NCBI RefSeq assembly: GCF_000218685.1
Contig: NW_006763311.1
Span: 71,980 to 133,177 of the forward strand
Length of the DNA stretch: 61,198 nucleotides
DNA from: Serpula lacrymans var. lacrymans S7.9
Lineage: Eukaryota > Basidiomycota > Agaricomycetes > Boletales > Serpulaceae
Direction of reading: 5' to 3'
Below are positions 41,098 to 53,218 of this stretch, in pieces. The notes below the pieces were generated by a model. That model made no database searches. It was not told the DNA's origin and saw nothing but the letters and a program-made list of their open reading frames with translations. Position 1 is the first letter of the stretch. Each line of letters begins with the position of its first letter. The position numbers and the translations under genes are program-made.

Positions 41098-44000
41098 ATG
41101 TCGAATCCCCGGTCTCCCGATGATCTCCTCATGCAGTCCCAACGTGGTGGTAAGTCGCGAAACCAGCAAATGCCATACATCACTGTCAATATCCTAAAAT
41201 CTTTGTTATTAGAACTGTTGTCCTCGTCACAGTCGGCTTCTACGTCGAACGTCACCGCTCGTCAATCGTCGTCTTCGCTTGATCCACCTCCGCAACATCG
41301 TATATCTCCGCCCTCAAACATCACTGATAACAGACACGATCTCTCCCTCCCTCACTCCCATCCCCCATCTGCACCGACCTGGGCCTATCAGTCCCACTCG
41401 CAATTGACCTCGTCAGACTCTGCTCCCGACGTTGCCCAATCCGCAATGATAGGCGCTACTTCTTCGTTTTACGACCCTCAACAGGCCCTCTCAATCGAGA
41501 CACCCAACTATCATCAATGGCTCGATACGTATGCTGGCACCAGCCCCGCGCACATAGGTTATCTTCAATCAGAACATGCAGTACCATCGCAGACTCATTC
41601 TCAGTCACATTCTCAGCTCGTTTCCGTACAGCAGCACCAACAGCAACAGCAGTATACCAACGTTCCCTCAGGTCGGGCCACTCATCTCCCTGTGCCTGCC
41701 AGTGCGAGTGACTTGCATTTTCATCCCCAATTTGTGCAGGGCCAAACTGGTAGCGGGCAGCAGTTTGTCCAACCACAGCAGGGTGCCCACCACGTATACC
41801 CGCAGGTACAGCAGCAGCAGCAGCAAGGCCATCAGGCCTCTCGTATGCCTCAATCCAGCCACGCCGCACAATCAGCTCATATCGCTCAGTCGAGGGCTGC
41901 ACGGCCTCAAACAATAGCATATCACAACATGCCTGCGAGTGGTGTGCAAGTAACCGGACCAGTTGTTTCAGTGTCCTCGTCAATGCAGGGCGCATATTAT
42001 CAGCAGCAAATGCCTCACCAGCAACGACAGGTCTCCCAGTCACAGACCGAACAACAAGTTCCTATTTCTCTTCAACAGCAACAGCAGCAAACACGTCAAC
42101 CCCACGTGTCCCAGCAGCACGATCCGTACTACTATCAACATGACATGTTCTTTGCTTCTCAGCAGCAACAACAGCATCCTCAATCTTTATCCCAGCCTCA
42201 GTCGCAATCACACTCGCCGGCCTCTTTGACCGATGCAGTTGTTTATACTCCTTCCTCTGAGTTGCTGAACCTTCCGCGCCCCCGCAGCTCTGTTTCACCC
42301 GCTAGCTATAATTCCAGTTCCATAGAAGAAGGGCACGATTATTCTGCTCAGGTTGCGAAAGGCCAAGGAAAGGCTCAAGAATTTGCTAATCAGTCAGCCC
42401 TGTCCCCATCAAGCACTTCTAATCTGCTAGTGCACCAGAGCCCAGCAGGCCGCACTCCTTCGCAGCAACCTCAGCCATTTCAGTTTCAGTTTCAACCTCC
42501 GGCCCACCCACAACCACAAGTGCAACCCGTCTATAAACGAGGTCGTGTGGCCTCCAAGGTCTCTTCAGGTCGTGTACCCAAGCGGCCCCGCCCTTCAGGT
42601 GGTCCTCGGAGAGCTGCCACTGCAGGTGGAAGCGGCGGTAGGCTGGCAGGTACGGGAGGAGCCGATAGTTATAGTGAGAGCGAAGACGATGATAACGAAG
42701 GGTATCAGATTATTGTGGAACCCCCTACGGCTAGGAAGTGAGTGGAGCTTTCAAGTCTACCTATTTATTTTATGCCATTATCCGCAGTCACCTTATTCTG
42801 CCATTAAGGCTAGCGCATTTATTTTCTTTGCCGCGCTGGCAGCCCACAGCGCAGTCCATGCCTTTCATTGACGCCTTGGCTCATTCGCACAAACATCGGT
42901 CCTTCTGATGAAAATGTGTGGCATTTTGGCCCTGTTCCTTTTTTCTCGGACCATAGACGATTGGTGTCTTGTGGTTTGGCCATGATTGGGGAAGTACCAG
43001 TACTTCCCCGTAATTTTTTCTGTGAATCAACGTGTCCTGAACCGGTTACTGACAATCCCTTCATTTACATCTGCTCCATTTCCTACCATTCCGTTATTGG
43101 CCGTGCTTAAAAAACGTGTCGACTATGAAAACACGATTTTCCTGCGATTGGGCATCTTGGCTCTCCAAACCCTTGGTTTCTCACCCAAAAACGTGCCATT
43201 TTGCACTGGATTGAATGGCTCAAATTTTCCCCTTCCTCCAAAACGTGGTATCTTCGATATCCGCCTGTCAACCCAATGTCAACCCATGGTTTTTTGCAAA
43301 TCGCGCAACATTCGCTGATATATCAACATTGGATCCGGCGAAAATTTCCATTTCACTAACGCCCATGCATTGTCAAAAAACACGCTACTTTGGGCCATAA
43401 TGTGACATTTGTACAACCTCCACTGGCAATTCATCACCATTGGATCCTACCAATTGGAATTGCGCTATCTTCGCCATAAATATAACGCCTTCGGAAAATT
43501 TTCTGACTGACACTGCCTATATGCACTGCCTCGGGGATTTTGACCTTCCGATATGTCACCACCGACATGTATCGGCCTTTCCTCAACGTCTATGGACTGC
43601 ATCCGACCATACGCTATTCTCTTTATGACACCGACACCTTCATCAACTAACGCCCGATCCGGTCACGTCTCTATCCCGACCCCCGACCTCCACCTCCATC
43701 ATGTCACCTCCGTCCAATCATGACAACCGCACCCGGCTTCGTCTGGATTCCGGTCTTGTTTGCCCTTTACCCTTGTAAACCTATTGCACATCCGCTTCCC
43801 TCCTATGTTTTCATATGTCCTCTATAAATTTTCGGCGTACTTTAGACCGGGAGCGTGTAAGAACTGCAAGAGATTAAAGGTACGTAAAGCATAGCATTGT
43901 GTATACATATTGGCTTACTGGTTCTCGTTTTCATTGTACCTCCGGCCTGCCTCGCCCCTGTCGATAACTGTAACTGTCCTCCTCTTGGTCGTTTTTCTTG

Positions 44001-47000
44001 GCCTGCTCTTCCTGCCGATCCATTCGATTCGGATTACCGATGTGGCTACTCTGCTTTTCCGATCCGTTTTTCATTATGCCTCCCGGCATTCATCCTACAC
44101 CGGTTTGCCTCGTTATTACCTCGTCTCCAACCTTTCCTCCGTACTCTGCGCCTGTTCGGTTATCGCTTTTTTCCAAACGCCTTCGGATCGCATTATCAGA
44201 TGAGGTGTGTATTCAGGGGAAGTGATAACACTTGTGACCGATGCAAGGCGGGTAATCATGAGTGCATCGTAGAGGGCCGCAAGCCGCGTACGGCGCCAAA
44301 GTGAGTGCTATTCACGGCCTTCGTGTCATCATCTTCTTTTTGCATTCTACCTGGGTTGTTTCTATCACGGCTTGTGTTCCCTTGTTGCGGCTCGCGTTAA
44401 CCTGTGCGGGCTCGTGTCCTTTAGCATTACTCTCCTCCTTTCTGTCATTTCTTTTTCGGATTCGCGTGCGAAGCTCGAGTCCGGTGCTACGTTTCGGAGC
44501 CCTAGCGTCGAGGCTCGACTCGTGATTTTGGCCTGTTCTTTGTTCGGGTGCGGGGAGTATAACTTCCGGGCGTAAAGTCTCGTATTTCTATTTTCCCATT
44601 CAGCCCCCGTTTCCCATCTCAGTGCTGGACATATTAGGGGTCATTAGTGTTCCTATTTCTTGTTCTTTTTGCGTTCATTGTCGGACCACCCGAAGCATTG
44701 CACCACTCTCGTCGCGCTTGCCATTATGCTGCATGCTTATCCCTCACCCTCACCCTCCCCTTTGTCGACGTGTTCCGAGCTACCATTGGAAGCGCCATGC
44801 TCACATTTTGACACTCTTCCCGAATCTAGTAAACGCGAGTACCTTCTAGCTCAAATAAAGCAGAAGGATTCTGTCATCGAGTCACTTCTCAAGCAGGTAT
44901 GATCTTCGCCATCACGTCATGGCCTTCTGATACTGACCCGTTTCTTCGCTCTCCATCTAGCTACACAACCCGTATATTGCAACCCCACTCTCCATCGCAT
45001 CTTACCGTATGGCCACATCTCCCTCGGATAAGAACAATGAAAGCATCATCGCTTGGTTAGATAGACTCCAGTCCAGCATTGCTGCTTCCGGTTCTACTGG
45101 AGGGCCCACTGCATTCAAACTCGATGCACGTGCGCGTCGCGGCGAAGATGAATCGGATGAGGAATCGACGTCGCTGATAGGTGGTGGTGCTGTTGGTGCA
45201 GATGATGGAGGATATGGAGGCGGTGACGATAGTTCAAGTCAGCAGGACACGGAGAAGATGCAGTCTGCATTGCCAGATGCCGCAGTGCCAATCGGGCTTC
45301 TAGCAAATTTATCGCTGGGTACCAACAAGGCAAAAAGTGGCGCTGGCGCTGTCTCGAATGCTTCTGCTGTAGCTGCAGCCATGGAAAGCCTAGAAGACGA
45401 TAACAACAACGTGGTAAGTGTGGACTAGACCTAACTTGAAGACATTTGATATCAAATCACGTGACTTGGTGTAGGGTGTCGCGAACAAGGAGTACTTCTT
45501 ACCTGGTACGTGTATCGCATTGAGGTTGGGGATTAAATGATGTATTTTGTTACCTGCAGGTCCTGCTACAGACCTAAATATTCGAAAGTCTTTGATCGAG
45601 CAGCACAGTCCGCCAGATATTCTCGTACACAATTTGGTAACCGGGAGTGACGTTGACAAGTTGTTTGAGATGTGAGTATATTTTTCGGCGAAATACTTCT
45701 ATCCTTATATTCAATACTTTGACCTCGTCTTAGATTTTATAAGCATGTTAATGTAAGTTTATCCTCGCCATCTCCAGCGTGCTCCTAACTTCTCATTTTG
45801 AACAGCCGTTCATTTCTCTTCTTGACCCTGTTTTGCACACTCCCGAATCTACATTCGCAAGGTGCCCTTTCCTCTTCACCGTTAGTGCGTACTGGTCTAC
45901 CCATTTTCTTTCATTGCAGCAACTAATGTTTGCTCTCGTTCAAGTCTGCGCCGTTTCGTCACGTTATTATACCGAAAAATCGGAGATATACCCCATTGCC
46001 ATGCACTTCGCCAAGCACTCTGCCGCAAATGCGCTAATCGAAGGGTGGAAGTCCGTCGAGCTTTGCCAAGCGTACATCCTAATGAGCATATACTCTGTTC
46101 CTGCAAGGCGATGGGAGGAGGATCGCAGTTGGCTGTACACGGGTCTGGCTGTCCGGTGTGTCCTCATACCCCGTTTTTCTAATACTCGACATTAATCGTA
46201 TCCATCGACGACAACAGGATTGCAACCGATTTGAATCTACATCAAGTATCAACAGTGCAACCACAATGTGAACGGGAAGAAAGGGAGATATTGAATAGAA
46301 CACGTGTGTGGATGATCTGCTTCAACCTTGACAGGTCGACTGCGACGCAGTTCGGAAAGCCGTCAAGCGTGAAGGAAGATTATATTTTGAGAAACTCAAA
46401 GGAATGGTACAAGAAGTCACAGTACAACATAAAGGTGTGCATATTTGTTTTCAATAGAGTTTTGTTCATAACTTTTGCGTGACAGGATGACCTTCATTTG
46501 TGTGCTTACTCTTCATTGTTGCGAATTGTTGGGCGTTTCCATGATGATATATTTTCGGATCTCAACACACCTTCTGGTCTGAATAAGGCATGTTGCGTTC
46601 CTGTCATTACCTCGTACTTTAACTAATCATCAATTTTAATATAGCAAATCGATTTTCGCTCAGTTACTTTGACGCATGATGCACACCTCTCAAGGTACTT
46701 TGAGGAGTGGTCCAAGAAATTTGCAGAAGAGTCCGACCGAAATGGTGAGTTATACTGCTCGAATGCCATGGGTGCTCATATAACCGTACTTTACAGACCG
46801 TGGTGCTAATTTCCGCTGCACGTTGCTGCCGTTGTAAGTTTCTTGCTTGCTTCCGTTTATGCGTGTGTTCGATCCTTGTTATACAGCTTGGTAGACTATT
46901 CGAGACTCGTTATGTTTTCCTTTGGATTCCAGCATGCTTTTACGCGCGGCATTGAGGCCAGCGACCACGTCTTCTTCAGCAAGGTAAGCGCAAGGATTCT

Positions 47001-48021
47001 CAAATGGAGGCTAGATGACTTACATTTGGTCTACGTAGTGTTTCGATGCTGCAAAATCGGTAATTAAACATATGATCGACGTCTTGGCACCTAGTGGGTA
47101 CATGCGCTATGCTCCAGATGGTATACCTTGTTTGTAGATTTTGCGTCTACTGAAGCTTACTCGATCATTGTCATAGGCCACTTCGTGTTTGTATCATTTG
47201 CTTCTGCCTTCCTTTTGAAGGTATGTTACTCTATTCTTTATGATGGTCCGGCCACTCACAACTCCATACTAGATGCTTCGCCCAGAGATACGACAGTTAT
47301 TGCTATCACAGGAGCTCGAAACCGAGATTTTTGATCTCATCGCTCGTTTGATACACACCCTTAGCTCGTCTGAGGTTGCCATCGATGATCGCCATACCCC
47401 AAAGCTGTATGCTCGCTTCCTTGCTGGACTTTTGGCCAAGCACCGCAAAGACGGTGCAGCTGTTGTTGGACGATTACAACCATTGCCTCCGCAAAGTCAA
47501 ACCATGCATCGGTCTTCAGCGAGTGACTTCCAAGGCCACGGAACGGCCTCCTCTTCATCAGGCAGTGCATTCAACGCTCCGCAATCATATAGCAGTACAA
47601 CGCAAGACCACGCGGATGATGGGGACTATTCACAGATGGCGCAAACTTCGAGCAAAGCTCCTACTCCGATATACCGCCCAGAGATTGCGTTCACTCCAGG
47701 CCAGGGCCAGATTGATTTTGGGATATCCAGTGACCTGGCTATGATGGACGGGGTTATCAACGGCTTCTCAGACGAGGAGATGCTTGCTACAATGCAAGCA
47801 ATCAAGAATCCTACGTGGTGGCAGAACATGATGATGCCTGGGTAAGCGCTCATTTACTGAAAATGAAATAAGTCCTTATTTATTGAAAACGCCTAATCGT
47901 GTTTAGCTTCTCGTGGCCAGATGCATCAGCGATGAGTCCTGGTATAGACACATATAATCAAAACATTCCCGGCGCACACCAAGGGTTCAGCGGTTTTCAG
48001 ACTGCCAGCGTCGCGACATGA
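41098..48021 (+). CDS. Zn2Cys6 transcription factor, prtT-like
   Basis: Nineteen exons, 1369 aa. Exons 1-5 are 41098-42737, 43846-43879, 44200-44300, 44830-44896 and 44961-45413; the last two are 47273-47841 and 47907-48021. Exon 1 is a Gln/Ser-rich region with an N-terminal PYITVNILKSLLLELL helix and a basic end. The zinc cluster PGACKNCKRLKMRCVFRG, then CDRCKAGNHEC, is split between exons 2 and 3. A coiled segment (EYLLAQIKQKDSVIESLLKQ) follows. The middle is a fungal-specific transcription factor domain with EIFYKHVNPFISLLDP, AVSSRYY, RIATDLNLH and RTRVWMICFNLDRS. The C-terminus is disordered, with WWQNMMMPG. In Agaricomycetes this family is usually annotated as activator of secreted proteases prtT; that role is not shown here. 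One intron (46588-46644) has a GC donor. Confidence 0.9.
42738..43845 (+). other. Unusually long intron 1 of the Zn2Cys6 gene
   Basis: 1108 bp between AA|GTGAGT and TTTAG|ACCGGG. Most introns here are near 50-60 bp. No transposon signature or coding frame recognised inside. It could hold an alternative promoter or an old insertion. Confidence 0.6.
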
Positions 48022-48612
48022 AGGCGTGTTTGGCTGTTCTTGTATTTGTCTACTTGCATCATGTCTTGTAATTTCTCGTTAAGCATTTCACTCAGCTTCA
48101 CCTCCCTCTTAGCCTTACTAGCGAAGTGTACTGTATCCCTCCAACTTCTTCTTGCGTCTGATACTATACCTTGTAAAGTTAGTCTTTATCGTTTCGTTGC
48201 TGCTAGCCAATAGACCAAAGTCTCTGATGAATTTATGCACGAGTCTCGTGACGAATAGAATATAACTGCACTTTTGTCTGTCAGGATATGATTTCTATTG
48301 ATAGGATGTTTATTAGGGTAGAAATGCGTTTTGGACGTCACTGGCTGGTAATACAACGCATTATTGTTTCAAACTCAGCGGTCGTGAGTAGATGATGATC
48401 TTTGAAGTTCTCTACTATGACCATCTAACGAAAAGGGTCTAAGCGCACGAGTGGAGGACATTTGAAGCTTGAAGCGTTGTTTATACAAGCGATAGTTTCT
48501 TCTCGCCTCAGCCTGCTACGCTCCTCCTTTCACTACCCTGCGTCTCCCACAACTGGGTGTCACATTCCACTAGTCACCATTAGTCATACATCCATCTCAA
48601 TTGCGTTTGCCA
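48022..48612. other. Intergenic between transcription factor and next gene
   Basis: 3' untranslated sequence and promoter of the gene at 48613. Nothing else seen. Confidence 0.6.
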
Positions 48613-51600
48613 ATGCCGACGTCCGATTCATTGGGCTCTAACGGGTCTTCATATGGATCGTCCACACATTGTGCTTGTAATGACCCGGGAGATAAGTTTT
48701 TACTTTCCGACAACAATGGCACGTGTGAGTGTGGCCAACGGATGCAAGATACTGCCTCGACCATATCAAGCGCATATATGGTTCCTTTGACGAATCGTCC
48801 TCCTTCTGTGGCCATTGCACAAGCGGTATTTTCGGCCAGGCACTCTTTGGAAGCGCACTCGCCAGAAATTCTTCTATCCCCTTGTGCTTGCAGCCTGCGA
48901 CCAGACTCATCGTCTCCTCTCTCTGATCCCAACCCAGTAGAACACTTGGACGTCCCACCCTACAAGGAAAGCAGTTTACAGCGTGGCGATATACTCAACT
49001 TGACAACAACTTGCACTTGCTCTGGAGTATTCACTTCGGTAAAACAGGCGCATATCACACTGGACTCTATGTCTTTCGAAGCTATTATTTCTGGCTCCAC
49101 TGTGAGAGGCCACAGTCTCGTTCCTACCCAAGCTCGAGTGCGGTCGTATCTTCACCGCGACAGATTCGCTGAACACCTGGACAACCTGCTACTCGCTGTT
49201 GCTAAAGAGCGAGAGGATGCCGCCGTTCACTCCCAGGAATCTGTTGGGTATCAAAACAGTGAAGACGAAAGCGACCAAAGCAGCGATGAACACGATATAT
49301 ACAGCCAGGATATTGCTCACAACGACTCCCAGGGCTCCATAAAACCGTTTCCAAAGCAAAACCTTATCAAAAGTACAAAATGCGCTGTGTTACAGGACTT
49401 TCCTTCTGACCTTTTTGGCGACGAGCCCGACACTCGATCATCAAGCACTGAAAGTGGTAGATCGAGCAATACTGTTGCCGCTGACTGCATTTCAATAGCA
49501 AACCTACCCCCAAGGTCGACGCATCCTTCTTTGGTTTTAAGATGCGACTTCGGTGTGCTCGAACAACAGCGTAATATGATGCTTGGTGCTCGCGAAGGGA
49601 TCCAGCAATATAAAGATACAGGGTTGGCTGGCGAACAAAAACAAAGTAAAAGGCATGCCTCGATACAGAACTTTTCTAGTTGGCCTTCAGACACTACACT
49701 TGAAAAAAGACCACCGATAAAACGTTTTGTACCCAGCGTTGGTTCGGCGCTAGGATCTCCAAACCGACGGAGGGATCCAGACACCCTACGAGTTAAGCGT
49801 CGAGCAGATGAAATCTCTGACGGACTGTCTATAGACATGAAAACCAGGACATCAACGAAATGGCCCAAGCTAGACATGAATATGCGTATAGCAGGAAGCC
49901 AGACAGAATACCTTGCTATAGAACCTGCGAGTTTGCGAAGAGCCGCATCACTCCGTTCCCAAAATTCATTTTATAGTGATGAAGAGGATGCACAAGCTAA
50001 CAAGGTCGATTCAATCTTCTCAATTTCCATTTTCTCGTGATGAATTGACGTACCTTTTTCAATCCACGGCTTTTTGTTTCGGCCAGCATCCCTCTAAGTC
50101 TTTACACACGCCTACGAGCTTTTCGCTAAATCTTAAACCCGGCACGCTACTTTCACCTTGGAAGGAACCCTACTGTGCTCCTACAGTCCCCGTGACACCA
50201 GTTCCCGCTACCAACCCACATGCAAATACGTTCGCAAACCCTTTGGTACGTACGCAACCATTTCATAGCCGCCACTGCTCGACTTCACCCTGTCGACGCT
50301 TGGCTCCAACTATTCCATCGGTTCCTATCATCGCTCCACCATCATCAAGCTTCATACCATGTGCACCACTCTGTGCTGAGGATGCTGCTGACAACCGAGT
50401 ACGTCTATTGCTACAACACGAGAGGGAAGAAAGAGAGGCAGATGGACTTAATAGGACTCACTGTAGTTGGGTGAATTGCCACATGGGCGTTGATAGTACT
50501 GGTCCAGATAATTCGAGGTCAGGCATAAAAACTGAAAGTGGGGATGGTGCAGGTGATGAAAGCGAGAATGGGGATAACTGGGAAAGCAGAATTTCGTCTG
50601 AATTGCGTGGAGATAGCTCCGTAGACTCAGCGTCCGCCACCAGTACTGAACAATCTGCGCTCGAGGAGATATCTTCTGTCCGTGGCAGATGGGCACACCA
50701 TCTAGGCATCGAGGACAGCTTTAGAAAGATGGTTATGAAGTGGTTCCAGATTGTGAGTTATGGCATTTCATGCTTTTGATGGATTCGTTCGAAGATACTA
50801 ATGTATTTCATATGCTTTAGGCTGAACCTTGTCCTAGTTCATCCTCATCCTCAATTGAACGACAATACTGTTCAGAATTAGAAGATCAGCTTGCTTCGTC
50901 TCCCGAGACGCGGTTCCACGCTGCGTATCTCTTCCTACGGTATTTCTTAAGGGTGGTGGGACAGGGACTAGTTCATGAGAAAGATAGTAGTGTGGTTTTT
51001 TTAGATAACAATGCTGCAGTCGAGGAGGCTGTAGGCAAGGCAGAAGAAGATAGGGGGGATAAGGATAGAGGACACGGAATGGGCAATAAAGAACACATGC
51101 CTAGCACCCCGGCCACCGCGATTTTTGCAGAGACGAGTCATGCAGAGTTGGATGCATGGCAAGAAGGTAGAGAGACAATTACATGGGATACTGCCGTCGG
51201 GTGTATCACGTTAAGCGTAAAAGTAAGGTCCCGTTCATTCAATACGTTGTTTTACTTACTTCATTTTATGGCCGCAGCTTCATCGTGATTTTCTCCCTCC
51301 TCTTTATCCGGTGTATGCGTCAGAATTTTTGGCACTGGCTCCTCATGCTATGTCGCACGACGAACTCGAGGTATGCCCTTGCTTGCTCGATATTTCTTTT
51401 GAGCGATGCTGATAACTCCATGCACGGCCCCGTAGGTTACACAGCGTGATATTTTGTCCGCCTTCTCTTATTGTTTGGGTCACGATACACCACAACCCTT
51501 CCTTGACGAGCTCTGGATCGCACTGCCTACTTTGCGCAAATCTGTAGAGGCCATACAGGGAGGTTGGAATGAAGTAAAAGAGGAGACCTGGACTAAACTA

Positions 51601-52087
51601 TTCCATGCACTGATGGGTACCTTTTCGATCATCTTATCACTGCTTTAGTAGAACAGTTAACTGACCATCATCTGCATAGAACCTGACATACTTCAATTTC
51701 CAGTGTCCGTCTTGACGGCTGCAGCGGTAATTGAAGCTTTGATTATCGTCCTTGCTCGCCACCGCAAGGTAGATCTCGATAAGAAGACTAAGCGTATGGA
51801 GGGATTGATGATGTGCTACGGTGCTTCGTCGCGGCACAACCAAGAGCAGTGTCAAGAAGCAGTGGAACGGCGTCGAGAAGATTTGACAACACTTGTATCG
51901 AAGGCCATGAATAGGGTTGAGAGAGCTGGCGTCATACTCGACGTGAAAGATTTGTTTCAGATACCCGATGTAAGTGCGATAGCGATGCATTCTCGATCGC
52001 TCAGCAGCTGACGATTTATTTCGAAATTGGATCTAGGGTGAGCTAGAGAAGTGTAGAAAATGGCTGAATGAGTGTGACGCTGCATAG
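48613..52087 (+). CDS. Conserved fungal hypothetical protein
   Basis: Seven exons: 48613-50004, 50087-50752, 50821-51222, 51278-51370, 51436-51616, 51680-51969, 52037-52087, giving 1024 aa. The first half is Ser-rich and disordered, with several CxC pairs (HCACND, CECGQ, CACSLR, CTCSG) near the N-terminus. The second half has a low-complexity acidic region, then an ordered helical part: FLPPLYPVYASEFLALAPHAMSHDELE, AFSYCLGHDTPQPFLDELW and LTAAAVIEALIIVLARH, ending KCRKWLNECDAA. I recognise no named domain. The first junction uses a weak donor (AAG|GTCGAT) and is the least certain. ATG 48613 is the first in frame. Confidence 0.72.
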
Positions 52088-52434
52088 GACATTCTTTTTT
52101 TGGAAACTGAAGGGAAGGACTGTTTTGTTATTGTTATGAGATGAACTGGAATACGAGTGATACCCTTGTATTTTTAATTCCGAGCCAATGTGATTTTTTT
52201 TGCTACTTACCTAATTAGTGACTGAAGATCGAGGATGATCATGATGACGTCGTCCTTTGTTCGCAGAATTTCCAAAAACAAACGGAAACTGATATTTTGA
52301 TGATGACTGCATTGAACGAGGCATACAATCAATCGTCGATGAATGGCACCCAGTCAAGACATATAAGGGGTCTAAGTCGAGAGGCGCAGCGTTCCCTTCC
52401 CTTCCCCGGCCCCCATCACTCACTCCATTAGGTC
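52088..52434. other. Intergenic
   Basis: Nothing recognised beyond the flanking gene ends and the promoter of the small Tudor-like gene. Confidence 0.6.
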
Positions 52435-52823
52435 ATGGCAGACAAACTTAGAGAAAGACAGGAAGTTTCGTGAGTAAAGAAATCAACTGCCAGAAAGTAC
52501 ACTCACCATTATCAGCTGGAGATGGGGAGGAGGCAATCCATCAGGTCAAGTAGCCGAAATCGTTGAAGAAGGTAAAGCACAGGTCACGAGCAACAAAGTA
52601 CGTGCTCCCCAGCAAGCGCGTACGGTAAATCATGATATCATTGTTGTAGGGAAACACAGTGACAAGGAACGCCAAGCCCGATGATCCAGCGGTGAAAATT
52701 AGTCGTGAAGGTGTAAGTAACTATGCCTTTTTCGTGATATGGCTGTTTAAGCTGCAGACCCCTGTGAAGAACGATGTAGTGAAGCTGGCGCACGAGCTGA
52801 ACGAGGTCAAGGGAGCAAGATGA
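52435..52823 (+). CDS. HVA1 family small Tudor-like protein
   Basis: Four exons: 52435-52469, 52516-52597, 52650-52712, 52758-52823, giving 81 aa. Reads MADKLRERQEVSWRWGGGNP, then GQVAEIVEEG and KPDDPAVKISREG, ending in KLAHELNEVKG. This matches the hypervirulence-associated protein TUDOR domain family (formerly DUF2945), small beta-rich proteins common in fungi and bacteria. Complete and of normal size for the family. The molecular role is not known. Confidence 0.88.
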
Positions 52824-53218
52824 CGAGTATCATAACGAATTATTATAAGTTAGGTGTGGCGACATTGAGGTTGGTCTCCGTAGACTTTGCCGCCGGTCCT
52901 TGTTGAGCGCACAGCGTGGGAAACACCAGTTTTCTATGATGGAATCATGGATGGAAACGCGAGCCTGAGAATCGAATTCACGAAAGCGTTTGACAAGTCT
53001 TCTCTGCCTTTTCTTTACTCCCTTTCTCCTGCTTTGTCACGACAAAAACAACAAGACACGCCGTCGATCCCATAGACTGCAACTTTGCTCTCGTTTGCTC
53101 CAAATATTGCTTTGAAGTGCCAGATATCGGGAAACATCTGCTCCCGATTTCACCCTGTCTACTTTATACCTTTTGCTTTTACAAAGATATCTCTAAAATC
53201 TCTGCCAATCTACGTTAA
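52824..53218. other. Intergenic
   Basis: Nothing recognised; it contains the promoter of the xylulokinase gene. Confidence 0.6.

Noticed and set aside
42868..43628. Several short plus-strand ORFs inside the long intron of the transcription factor
   Set aside because: Different frames without shared motifs or splice links; no coding character.
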